Origin: Erysipelotrichaceae bacterium
GTDB lineage: Bacteria; Bacillota_I; Bacilli_A; Erysipelotrichales; Erysipelotrichaceae
Reading direction: 5' to 3'
Assembly: GCA_017428765.1 (NCBI GenBank)
Contig: JAFRQF010000027.1
Coordinates: 1-64,000, forward strand
Length of the DNA stretch: 64,000 nt
Shown here piece after piece: positions 26,969 through 35,139 of this stretch. Position 1 is the first letter of the stretch. Each line of letters starts with the position of its first letter. The translations under genes were made by a program, and so were the position numbers. A model generated the notes under the pieces. It did no database searches and was not told where the DNA came from. It worked only from the letters and a program-made list of their open reading frames with translations.

Positions 26969-26975
26969 ATGATCT

Positions 26976-29354
26976 TTATTTGCTGTTATGATATTTCATC
27001 CAGTCAGCTGCCGCGTTGGCACCTACGAACATCGTTCCATCCGGGTCGATGATCGTCGGCGTTTCAGTCAGGTTGAGCTTTCTTGCTTCATCCATGTTTT
27101 CGGAGCAGTTGACGATCCTGTGTTCGATACCGCTGATCGCAAGGCGCTGTTCGGCACCTTTGCACTTCGGGCAGTGATCCTGCACATAGATGGTCGGGAT
27201 ATCAAAACCGGTGACCGGCTTTGCTTCCTCTTCCTTCTTGGCTTCGACGACATCATTCATGATGTCTCTGGCCTTCATGACGGAAGATTCCAGATTGTAT
27301 TCCTTACGGTGTTTGAATTCCTGTACCTTGCCATCGTTCCAGTTCTGGACCGGACGGTAGTAACCGGTGATCCTTGACCAGACTTCCGTCTTCTTGCCGC
27401 ACTTCGGACAAGTGTAGGCTTCACCTGTGATGTAGCCGTGTTCCGGACAGATCGAATAGGTCGGAGACATCGTGTAGTAAGGAAGCTTGTAGTTATCAGA
27501 GATCTTCTTTACCAGGTTGGCAGCTGCTTTCCAGTCAGGCAGTTTTTCGCCTAAGAAACAATGGAAGACAGTACCGGAAGTGTACAGAGTCTGTAATTCA
27601 TCCTGAACGTCCAGAGCTGTGAAGATATCTTCCGTATAGCCGACCGGTAAGTGTGAAGAGTTGGTGTAGTAAGGTGTTTCGCCTTCCTTGGCGGCAGTGA
27701 TGATATCAGGATATTTTTCCTTATCATGCTTGGCAAGTCTGTAAGCGGTGGATTCCGCCGGTGTTGCTTCGAGGTTGTAGAGATCATGGTACATTTCCTG
27801 ATACTGAACAAGTCTCTTACGCATGTAGTTGAGTACTTCGACAGCGAATTCCTGAGAGACAGGGTCCGTCAGGTCTTTTCTGATCCAGTTGGCGTTGAGG
27901 CAGGCCTCATTCATACCGACCAGACCGATCGTTGAAAAGTGGTTGTTGAACGTGCCAAGGTATCTCTTGGTGTAAGGATACAGACCGTTGTCGAGCAGCT
28001 TGGTGATGACTTCTCTCTTGACATGGAGCGATCTGGCAGCGATGTCCATCAGATTGTCGAGTCTCTTGTAGAAGTCTTCCTTGTCTCTTGCCAGGTAAGC
28101 AAGTCTAGGCAGGTTGAGCGTGACGACACCGACAGAACCTGTCGATTCGCCTGAACCGAAGAAACCGCCGGATTTCTTACGCAGTTCTCTCAAGTCGAGT
28201 CTCAAACGGCAGCACATCGAACGGATGTCAGACGGTTTCATATCCGAGTTGACATAGTTTGAGAAATATGGCGTACCGTACTTGGCTGTCATTTCAAATA
28301 ACATCCTGTTGTTTTCCGTATCGGACCAGTCGAAATCTCTGGTGATGGAGTATGTCGGGATCGGATACTGGAAGCCTCTGCCGTTGGCATCGCCTTCGAT
28401 CATGACTTCAATGAAGGCTTTGTTGACCATATCCATTTCCTTCTTGCAGTCTTTGTACTTGAAATCGAGGGTCTTGCCGCCGACGATGCAGTACTGATCT
28501 GCCAGGTCATCAGGTACGGTCCAGTCTAATGTGACGTTGGTGAACGGTGCCTGCGTACCCCAGCGGGATGGCGTGTTGACACCATAAATGAAGGACTGGA
28601 TGTTCTGTTTGACCTCTTTATAGGAAAGGTTGTCGATCTTGACGAACGGTGCCAGATAAGTATCGAAAGAGGAGAACGCCTGCGCACCGGCCCATTCGTT
28701 CTGCATGATACCTAAGAAGTTGACCATCTGGTTGCACAGCGTGGACAGGTGGTTGGCCGGTGTGGAAGTGATCTTGCCGTTGACACCGCCGAGACCTTCC
28801 TCGATCAGCTGTTTGAGTGACCAGCCTGCGCAATAACCCGTCAGCATCGACAGGTCATGGATGTGCATATCGCCGTCCTTGTGAGCGGAACCGATCTCTT
28901 CATCATAGACTTCAGAGAGCCAGTAGTTGGCTGTAACGGCACCGGAGTTGGACAGGATCAGACCGCCGACAGAGTATGTGACGGTGGAATTTTCCTTGAC
29001 ACGCCAGTCGACGGCATTGACGTAAGAGTCGACCAGCTTCTTGTAGTCGAGCATCGTCGTCGAGATGTTTCTTGCTTTTTCTCTTTGTTTTCTATATAAG
29101 ATGTATGCCTTGGCGACATCCGGATAACCGGCTTCCGACAAGGTCTTTTCGACGGAGTCCTGAATGTCTTCGACTGAGACCTTCTCATCTTTCACTTTGC
29201 CTGAGAAGTCGGAAGTGACTCTCAAGGCAAGAAGATTGATCACATCCGGATGATACTCCTTCTTGCAGGCATCGAATGCCTTTGTGATCGCATCAGAGAT
29301 CTTTTTCAGATCAAAATCAACGACTTTTCCATCTCTTTTTACTACGCGGTACAT
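26976..29354 (-). CDS. nrdD: Anaerobic (class III) ribonucleoside-triphosphate reductase with C-terminal redoxin domain
   Basis: NrdD makes deoxynucleotides under anoxia using a glycyl radical. The 792 residues comprise an N-terminal ATP-cone (about 1-95), the ten-stranded barrel with MCCRLRLDLREL, a zinc ribbon (CPEHG then CPKCGKK near 640-655) and the glycyl radical site G664 in RITGYYRP. The usual protein ends soon after this glycine. Here a linker and a glutaredoxin- or NrdH-like domain follow (about 720-792), with redox pair C728-C731 (CPKC) and the cis-Pro motif TETPTII. This suggests disulfide-based reduction rather than formate. An AAGGAG ribosome site precedes ATG 29354. The activase gene is upstream, the reverse of the common order. 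Confidence 0.95.
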   Translation of the reverse strand: MYRVVKRDGKVVDFDLKKISDAITKAFDACKKEYHPDVINLLALRVTSDFSGKVKDEKVSVEDIQDSVEKTLSEAGYPDVAKAYILYRKQREKARNISTTMLDYKKLVDSYVNAVDWRVKENSTVTYSVGGLILSNSGAVTANYWLSEVYDEEIGSAHKDGDMHIHDLSMLTGYCAGWSLKQLIEEGLGGVNGKITSTPANHLSTLCNQMVNFLGIMQNEWAGAQAFSSFDTYLAPFVKIDNLSYKEVKQNIQSFIYGVNTPSRWGTQAPFTNVTLDWTVPDDLADQYCIVGGKTLDFKYKDCKKEMDMVNKAFIEVMIEGDANGRGFQYPIPTYSITRDFDWSDTENNRMLFEMTAKYGTPYFSNYVNSDMKPSDIRSMCCRLRLDLRELRKKSGGFFGSGESTGSVGVVTLNLPRLAYLARDKEDFYKRLDNLMDIAARSLHVKREVITKLLDNGLYPYTKRYLGTFNNHFSTIGLVGMNEACLNANWIRKDLTDPVSQEFAVEVLNYMRKRLVQYQEMYHDLYNLEATPAESTAYRLAKHDKEKYPDIITAAKEGETPYYTNSSHLPVGYTEDIFTALDVQDELQTLYTSGTVFHCFLGEKLPDWKAAANLVKKISDNYKLPYYTMSPTYSICPEHGYITGEAYTCPKCGKKTEVWSRITGYYRPVQNWNDGKVQEFKHRKEYNLESSVMKARDIMNDVVEAKKEEEAKPVTGFDIPTIYVQDHCPKCKGAEQRLAISGIEHRIVNCSENMDEARKLNLTETPTIIDPDGTMFVGANAAADWMKYHNSK

Positions 29355-29361
29355 ATATTTT

Positions 29362-30507
29362 TTACTCCTTTACCCCTCTAACCTCTATCTCTTTGACGTA
29401 CGCACTTGCCGTCTGTTTCATCTGTTCCAATGTCTCCAGGCCCACCTCACCAAGTCCGTTCTGGATACATGTGCCATGATCCTCGAAGTTCTGCAAGTAG
29501 TAGCGCTTGGCGCCTTTGATCCACTCACCGATCTTTTCGATATCCGACACTTCATGGAACTGTTTCACGACTGTCGTACGGAATTCGTAATCAACGTGAT
29601 CTTCCAGTAAATAACTGACGCTTTTTTCGATCTCGCTCAAGTCATAGCTTTGAAGTCCGATCGTCATTGCGTATTTTTCTTTGCTGTTTTTGATATCCAT
29701 GGCGACATAATCGACCAGTTTATCTTCGACCAGCTGTTTCAACGCTTCAAAATTGGAACCGTTGGTATCGAGCTTGACCTTGAGGCCTAAAGCCCTGACA
29801 CGCTCGATGAATGCCCTGATCCCCTTATGTAAGAGCGGTTCGCCGCCGGTGATGCATACCCCGTCCAGCACTTTGTTGCGGATCTTGAGGAAATCAAAGA
29901 TATCCTCATTGGCGATCTCCGAATCGTTCTCGTTCAGGAAGACAAGGCTCCTGTTGTGACAGAACGGACAGCGGAAATTGCAGCCGCCGGTGAATACCGT
30001 AGCCGCCATGTTTCCCGGATAGTCCAATAGTGTCAGCTTCTGCAGTCCGTAGAAGCGGATGGCATCATCATCCAGTTCCGTGGCATATTCCCTCGCCTTG
30101 GAGACGAGTCTTGCAAGTACGCTGTTGTATGCATCAAGTTCCGTAGCAGAAATATCGGAACTCAGATGTGAGAACCACTCCGAACGCATCCGATAGAGAT
30201 CAGGCATGATCTCCTGGGTCTTTTCGGTGGTATATAACAATTTTGCACGTCTGTCAGACTCACTGTTTTCTATACGTACATAAGACAGCTGTTCCAGTCT
30301 CTGGATCGATTTGGTGATCGTTCCCTTATCGTAAACGCCACGGAGCGCCAGCTCATTCATTGAGATGCCTTCCGACTCATAGATCTGGGTCAGAAGGATG
30401 AGCTGCGTGTATCCGATGGAGTATTTATCCAGCAATTTATCGAAATGTTTCTGGTTACAGCGATACAAAACAGAGGAGTCCAGACTTAAGTAATTATGCT
30501 CGCTCAT
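29362..30507 (-). CDS. nrdG: MarR-family regulator fused to anaerobic RNR-activating radical SAM protein (NrdG type)
   Basis: A single uninterrupted frame of 381 residues joins two proteins. Residues 1-145 are a MarR-type winged helix (MNELALRGVYDKGTITKSIQRL recognition region in parts, and the wing around ESDRRAKLLYTTEK). From about 150 the sequence is a radical SAM glycyl-radical activase, with the cluster motif C176-x3-C180-x2-C183 in GGCNFRCPFCHN and GGEPLL further on. The activase generates the glycyl radical of NrdD, whose gene starts eight bases after this stop. The promoter contains a MarR-like palindrome, so the fusion probably controls its own operon. The start at ATG 30507 has only a weak AGGT ribosome site. 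Confidence 0.92.
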   Translation of the reverse strand: MSEHNYLSLDSSVLYRCNQKHFDKLLDKYSIGYTQLILLTQIYESEGISMNELALRGVYDKGTITKSIQRLEQLSYVRIENSESDRRAKLLYTTEKTQEIMPDLYRMRSEWFSHLSSDISATELDAYNSVLARLVSKAREYATELDDDAIRFYGLQKLTLLDYPGNMAATVFTGGCNFRCPFCHNRSLVFLNENDSEIANEDIFDFLKIRNKVLDGVCITGGEPLLHKGIRAFIERVRALGLKVKLDTNGSNFEALKQLVEDKLVDYVAMDIKNSKEKYAMTIGLQSYDLSEIEKSVSYLLEDHVDYEFRTTVVKQFHEVSDIEKIGEWIKGAKRYYLQNFEDHGTCIQNGLGEVGLETLEQMKQTASAYVKEIEVRGVKE

Positions 30508-30529
30508 AGATGATGTACCTGCAAAATTA

Positions 30530-30562
30530 ATTATATAGAGTAAATAGTTGAAAGTTCAACTA
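30530..30562 (-). promoter_or_regulatory. nrdG-nrdD promoter with MarR-type operator
   Basis: On the minus strand TTGAAC (30554-30559) and TATAAT (30530-30535) are 18 bases apart. The palindrome TAGTTGAA-AG-TTCAACTA (30545-30562) covers the -35. Its form matches operators of MarR-family repressors, and the first gene encodes a MarR domain. Confidence 0.7.
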
Positions 30563-30731
30563 AAATAATTCAAAATCATATCGATTTCAGCTTCTTTTTA
30601 TTTCCTGGAAATCCGACAAGGTACCGGTGAAAATTTTCATGATATCGTCCGGCATAAAAGCGCGTCACAAGACAGCCGAAATCCCCTCTTTGGTATTCTT
30701 GTTCAAACACCTTTCAAACTCTTACTAAAAA

Positions 30732-30758
30732 CAAAATAAAGCCCCTTAGCGGGGCTTT
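30732..30758 (-). terminator. Terminator of the SpoIIE-type phosphatase gene
   Basis: AAAGCCCC and GGGGCTTT pair around a five-base loop, followed by ATTTTGT on the minus strand. The remaining bases up to the nrdG promoter (about 30563-30731) show no gene or RNA I can support. Confidence 0.75.
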
Positions 30759-30779
30759 GGACAGTTAGTGATCGACTGA

Positions 30780-33197
30780 TCAGCCTTTCTGTTCCTCTTT
30801 CACATAGGAATGGAAGATCAGAGACAGTTCCGTGATGTCATCGAACTGCGGAACGCCCGTGAAGAACTGATCGACATCTTCCAGAGTATTCTCACAGATC
30901 TGTTTTGCGTTTTCTTCCTTATGCCTGTTCAGACAGTCACGCAGTCTGTCATTTCCATACAGCTGCTTATCGGCATCGGTCGCTTCGACGACACCGTCGG
31001 TATATAAGAAGATACTGTCACCCGGTTCAAGATAAAGGACTTCTTCTTTATAGGAGATATTTTCCATCGCTGCCAGAACGAATCCGGCATTGGACTGAAT
31101 GAATTCGTAGTCTCCGTCTTTCTTTCGCAATAACGGCGGATTGTGTCCCGCATTGGAATAACGCAGTTCGCCATTTCTCAGATCCAGGAAGCCGATCCAC
31201 GCCGTGACGAACATCGAAGCCTCATTCCCTTCGCAAAGATGGTTGTTTGCCCTGTCAAGAATCTCTTTGGGAAGTTTGCCTGCTTCCGCATAATTACGGA
31301 TCATCGTCTTGGAACGCATCATGAACAGCGATGCCGGAATGCCCTTGCCTGAAACATCAGCGACTAAGAAGACCAGTGTATGCGGATTGATCATATAGAA
31401 GTCGTAGAAATCGCCGCCGACTTCCCTGGCCGGTACCATCAGCGCATGAAGTTCAAACTGTTCATTGACCGGAAAATTCGTATCCAGAGCGGAAGACTGT
31501 ATCTCTTTTGCGTAAGCGAGTTCCGAATCGATCCTCTCGTTGGCCTCGCTGATCAGCTTCTTCAAGGCATCGACCGTCAGATTGATACCGCCCGAAAGAG
31601 ATTTGAATTCCTCGTTCACATCGACGTCGACCACCGTCTGCAGATCCCCTTTCGTGATCTGGTCGAGGGAATCATTGACCTTGTCGATATTGTTTACGAT
31701 ATTGTGCTTAGTCAGATAGTAGATGAAGATGAACATCATGCCGAATACCCCGATCTGCATGAAGATATTGAGGTATGTCGAGATCGTATTGTTGAGATCC
31801 GATTCGTTCTGCGGCATGAAGGCATAGATCGTGAAATACTCTTCATCCATCGACATGTAATAGTAATCCTGACCCATCAGGTTGATCGGATAGCGTCTGC
31901 GGCCGGAAGAGATATCGGTCTTTTCCAGGCCAAGCTCTTCGATCGTCTTTCCTTCCAGACCCAGGACATCGGCGATGACCACGCCCTTGCTGTCGACGAT
32001 CATAATGTGGCCATATTCACCGATCCTGCGGTTTTCGATGAGGGTCTTCAGACGCTCATCGACTTCCTTCTTGAACTGTTCTCTGTCAAAGGCGGTGATG
32101 ACGACATTGTTCTCAAAACGGATGCCCGCATAACGGTAATCCGTTACGGGTTCGTAATCGAAATTTTCGATATACGGTGCCATCTCGCTTGTGCCTGTCA
32201 GCAGCTCTCTGAAAGGAGCGACATCCGGTATGAATTCAACAAGTGCACCGATATGACCAGCATGGTTGGAATCGATGACGTTGCCGTCTTTATTGACGAT
32301 CAGGATCTCGGAGACACCGTAGTAGTCGGCAAGCCATTCGACTCCCTGATCGCTCAGATCATAGAAATAATCCTCTGCGATCTCCCTGGTGATACGCAGA
32401 TGCTCCGAACGGACCTGACTCATCACATCGTTATAAGAATCCCACGCGTTCAACAGCATCATCTCAAACGTATTGCTGATCGCGACCTGCCGCTGTACCA
32501 CATAGGTGAATGCGGATGTCAGAACAAACCCCAGCATGACGATCAGGATCAGAGAGCGCTGAAACTGGAACGCGATCGTCGGAAGAAACTTCTTTCCTTC
32601 GATGTCTCTTTCCATCATACGCAGCATGAAACAGGAAAAAGACACGGTCAGTGCATTGATCAGGATCATCGGAGGCGAACAGATACTGATATATTCAAAT
32701 GCCGTCGCAATATCGTTGGAATTGGTAAGAAAGATCATGGCCATGTGGATGGTCTCACAGAAAACACCGGAATATAGAGCCAACGCCCAATCCGGGATCT
32801 TGTCTTCAAAGATGTTCTTTCTTAAAAATGCCGCGATGAAACCGGTCAGGATCGTCGAGATCGTGCAGGCAAGACGGGTATAATAGCCATGATTCCAGAA
32901 AACGGAGAACCAGCGTTCCACACCGCCGATGATACCGGAGATGATCCCGGCATACGGACCGAAGATCAGCCCGGCACACAAAGGTGCCGCATCTCTGGCA
33001 TTTACGATCGTACCATCGACATCGACACCGTATTCCGTAGCGAATATGGCGACAAGTCCGAACACCAGCCCGGCAATGATCTGCTGTTTCTTCTTTGAAA
33101 ACTCGACCTTTCTGCGATTATGAAAGATCAGAAAAAGAACGACCGAAGCCAGGAAAGGCATCGAAGCGATAATGATGAGATCACGCAGCATCAGCAT
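30780..33197 (-). CDS. Membrane sensor with 5TM-LYT, Cache-like, HAMP and SpoIIE phosphatase domains
   Basis: The 805-residue protein has an N-terminal multi-helix domain whose NARDAAPLCAGLIFGPYAG stretch is typical of 5TM-LYT receptors. A further helix (about 212-232) leads to an external Cache-like domain (about 235-470), another helix (about 483-505) and a HAMP linker. The C-terminal part is a PP2C-like SpoIIE/RsbU serine phosphatase: REVGGDFYDF, VADVSGKGIPASLFM, SNAGHNPP, FLYTDGVVEA and FDDITELSL. Such proteins dephosphorylate anti-sigma antagonist proteins in partner switching. No antagonist or anti-sigma gene lies nearby. ATG 33197 or 33191 may be the start; the -10 box is six bases upstream of the first. 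Confidence 0.9.
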   Translation of the reverse strand: MLMLRDLIIIASMPFLASVVLFLIFHNRRKVEFSKKKQQIIAGLVFGLVAIFATEYGVDVDGTIVNARDAAPLCAGLIFGPYAGIISGIIGGVERWFSVFWNHGYYTRLACTISTILTGFIAAFLRKNIFEDKIPDWALALYSGVFCETIHMAMIFLTNSNDIATAFEYISICSPPMILINALTVSFSCFMLRMMERDIEGKKFLPTIAFQFQRSLILIVMLGFVLTSAFTYVVQRQVAISNTFEMMLLNAWDSYNDVMSQVRSEHLRITREIAEDYFYDLSDQGVEWLADYYGVSEILIVNKDGNVIDSNHAGHIGALVEFIPDVAPFRELLTGTSEMAPYIENFDYEPVTDYRYAGIRFENNVVITAFDREQFKKEVDERLKTLIENRRIGEYGHIMIVDSKGVVIADVLGLEGKTIEELGLEKTDISSGRRRYPINLMGQDYYYMSMDEEYFTIYAFMPQNESDLNNTISTYLNIFMQIGVFGMMFIFIYYLTKHNIVNNIDKVNDSLDQITKGDLQTVVDVDVNEEFKSLSGGINLTVDALKKLISEANERIDSELAYAKEIQSSALDTNFPVNEQFELHALMVPAREVGGDFYDFYMINPHTLVFLVADVSGKGIPASLFMMRSKTMIRNYAEAGKLPKEILDRANNHLCEGNEASMFVTAWIGFLDLRNGELRYSNAGHNPPLLRKKDGDYEFIQSNAGFVLAAMENISYKEEVLYLEPGDSIFLYTDGVVEATDADKQLYGNDRLRDCLNRHKEENAKQICENTLEDVDQFFTGVPQFDDITELSLIFHSYVKEEQKG

Positions 33198-33203
33198 ATT
33201 AAC

Positions 33204-33212
33204 ATTCTATCA
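33204..33212 (-). promoter_or_regulatory. Extended -10 of the SpoIIE-type phosphatase gene
   Basis: The minus strand reads TGATAGAAT, six bases before the first ATG and twelve before the second. There is no ribosome site. Confidence 0.45.
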
Positions 33213-33243
33213 TTTTCATAAGTTTCATTTGCAACCGCCAAAG

Positions 33244-33272
33244 AAAAAAGCGAAGTTTTTACACTTCGCTTT
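33244..33272 (-). terminator. Terminator of the pectin-oligosaccharide operon
   Basis: AAAGCGAAGT and ACTTCGCTTT pair around a six-base loop and are followed by TTTC on the minus strand, just after kduD. It marks the 3' end of the 24-kb cluster. Confidence 0.8.
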
Positions 33273-33291
33273 CTGAACTGAATCTGATCGA

Positions 33292-34098
33292 TCAAGGCTG
33301 TTTGCCGATGTAGGCAAGGATACCGCCATCGACGTATAAGATATGGCCGTTGACGAAATTGGATGCATCCGATGCAAGGAAGACAGCCGGACCCATCAGG
33401 TCTTCGACTTCACCCCATCTCTCCGCCGGAGTCTTGGCGATGATAAACTGGTCGAACGGATGTCTTGAACCATCGGCCTGCGGTTCTCTTAATGGTGCCG
33501 TCTGCTTGGTCGCGATGTAGCCCGGGCCGATACCGTTGCACTGGATATTGGCATGGCCATATTCCGCACAGATGTTTCTTGTCAACATCTTCAGACCGCC
33601 TTTTGCCGCAGCATAAGCGGAAACGGTCTCTCTTCCGAGTTCCGACATCATCGAACAGATGTTGATGATCTTGCCATGACCCTTTTCGATCATGCCCGGA
33701 ATGACTGCCTTTGCGCAGATGAACGGAGCATTTAAGTCGGTATCGACGACCTTGCGGAAGTCTTCGACGCTCATCTCCGTCATCGGGATACGTTTGATGA
33801 TACCTGCGTTGTTGATCAGGATATCGATGACACCGAGTTCTTCTTCGACCGTCTTTACCAGGACTTTGACTGCTTCTTCATCTGTAACATCACAGACATA
33901 ACCCTTGGCTTCGACGCCGTTTTCTTTGTATCTGGCGACAGCTGCATCGATCTTTTCCTGGCTCCTGCCGTTGAAAGCGATCTTTGCGCCGGCTTTGGCA
34001 AGACCTAATGCCATGCCAAATCCGATACCGTCAGTTGCGCCGGTAACTAAAGCTACCTTGCCGTCCAGACGGAAATCATTCATTGAAAATTCTGCCAT
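33292..34098 (-). CDS. kduD: 2-dehydro-3-deoxy-D-gluconate 5-dehydrogenase (KduD), SDR family
   Basis: KduD reduces 2,5-diketo-3-deoxygluconate to 2-keto-3-deoxygluconate. The SDR features are TGATDGIGFGMA near residue 20, NNAGII near 95 and the catalytic Ser/Tyr/Lys set with SAYAAAKGG near 160. DTDLNAPF and GIGPGYIATKQTAPLRE are typical of the KduD and gluconate-5-dehydrogenase group. Closeness to kduI and kdgK favours KduD. It is the last gene of the operon, three bases after kdgK, with a GAGGT ribosome site inside that gene's end. Confidence 0.88.
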   Translation of the reverse strand: MAEFSMNDFRLDGKVALVTGATDGIGFGMALGLAKAGAKIAFNGRSQEKIDAAVARYKENGVEAKGYVCDVTDEEAVKVLVKTVEEELGVIDILINNAGIIKRIPMTEMSVEDFRKVVDTDLNAPFICAKAVIPGMIEKGHGKIINICSMMSELGRETVSAYAAAKGGLKMLTRNICAEYGHANIQCNGIGPGYIATKQTAPLREPQADGSRHPFDQFIIAKTPAERWGEVEDLMGPAVFLASDASNFVNGHILYVDGGILAYIGKQP

Positions 34099-34101
34099 GA
34101 T

Positions 34102-35121
34102 CTACCTCTGAACACGGCCGGAAGCATCGCCGCCAGCCAGAGCCTTGACTTCTGCCTCGGAAACAAGGTTGAAGTCTGTCGGGATCGTGTGCTTCAAAGC
34201 GGAAGCTGCAACTGCGAATTCAAGAGCGTCGCCCTGGTTGTCCATCGTCAGTAAACCGTGGATGACGCCGCCGGAGAAGGAATCGCCGCCGCCGACTCTG
34301 TCGATGATCGGGAAGATGTCGTAGTGCTTGGATTCATAGAATTCCTTGCCGTTGTAGATCAGAGCCTTCCAGCCGTTATGTGTAGCGGAGTAAGATTCTC
34401 TTAACGTGGAAATGACATATTTGAAGCCGAATTCTTCAGCCATCTGCTTGAAGATCTCTTTGTAGCCTTCCGCATCCGTCTGGCCTGCTTCAACATTGGA
34501 TTTCGGTTTGAAACCTAAGCAGAGTTCTGCATCTTCTTCGTTGCCGATACAGACATCAACATACTTCATCAAAGGTCTCATGATCGAGATCGCTTTTTCG
34601 GAAGACCATAATTTCTTACGGAAGTTGAGGTCTACGGAAACAGTTGCGCCGGCCTTCTTGGCAGCGATCAGAGCCAGCTCAAGGTTCTTGGCGGACTGAT
34701 CGGAGATCGCAGGTGTGATGCCTGACCAGTGGAACCAGTCAGCACCTTCGAAGATCTTATCGAAATCGAAGTCTTCCGGAGTCGCTTCGGCAACAGCGGA
34801 ATGCGCTCTGTCGTAGATGACCTTGGAAGGACGCATGGAAGCACCGGTCTCAAGGTAATAGATACCGAGTCTTTCGCCGCCTCTTGCGACGTATTCGGTA
34901 TGGACACCGTATTTTCTTAATGCGTTGATCGCGCACTGACCGATCTCATGTGCAGGAACTTTCGAAACGAAATAAGCTTCATGGCCATAGTTAGCCAGAG
35001 AGACAGCAACGTTAGCTTCGCCACCGCCGTAGCATGCATCAAAACTGTCGGACTGTACGAAACGTGAGTTTCCCGGAGTCGACAATCTCAGCATGATCTC
35101 GCCCATTGTTACAACTTTCAT
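34102..35121 (-). CDS. kdgK: 2-keto-3-deoxygluconate kinase (PfkB family), copy 1
   Basis: This kinase phosphorylates 2-keto-3-deoxygluconate to KDPG. The ribokinase-like N-terminus GEIMLRLSTPG and the anion-hole motif GGGDSFSGG near residue 280 are clear in 339 residues. It lies directly between the KDPG aldolase gene and kduD, so the assignment to KDG is strong. A second, diverged copy lies at 38414-39436, with roughly 40 percent identity by eye. Both end in the same VQR tripeptide, pointing to duplication. Confidence 0.9.
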   Translation of the reverse strand: MKVVTMGEIMLRLSTPGNSRFVQSDSFDACYGGGEANVAVSLANYGHEAYFVSKVPAHEIGQCAINALRKYGVHTEYVARGGERLGIYYLETGASMRPSKVIYDRAHSAVAEATPEDFDFDKIFEGADWFHWSGITPAISDQSAKNLELALIAAKKAGATVSVDLNFRKKLWSSEKAISIMRPLMKYVDVCIGNEEDAELCLGFKPKSNVEAGQTDAEGYKEIFKQMAEEFGFKYVISTLRESYSATHNGWKALIYNGKEFYESKHYDIFPIIDRVGGGDSFSGGVIHGLLTMDNQGDALEFAVAASALKHTIPTDFNLVSEAEVKALAGGDASGRVQR

Positions 35122-35139
35122 TCTTTTTTGTCTCCTTTA

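Noticed and set aside
30563..30731. Possible small gene or RNA in the nrdG-phosphatase gap
   Set aside because: Only very short frames (about 16 codons) without ribosome sites and no stable hairpin beyond the terminator could be found.
31380..32777. Long open frame (465 codons) on the plus strand
   Set aside because: It lies wholly antisense to the SpoIIE-type phosphatase gene, whose motifs are clear. The translated sequence is His/Asp/Ile-rich, as expected for the reverse of codon-biased coding DNA.
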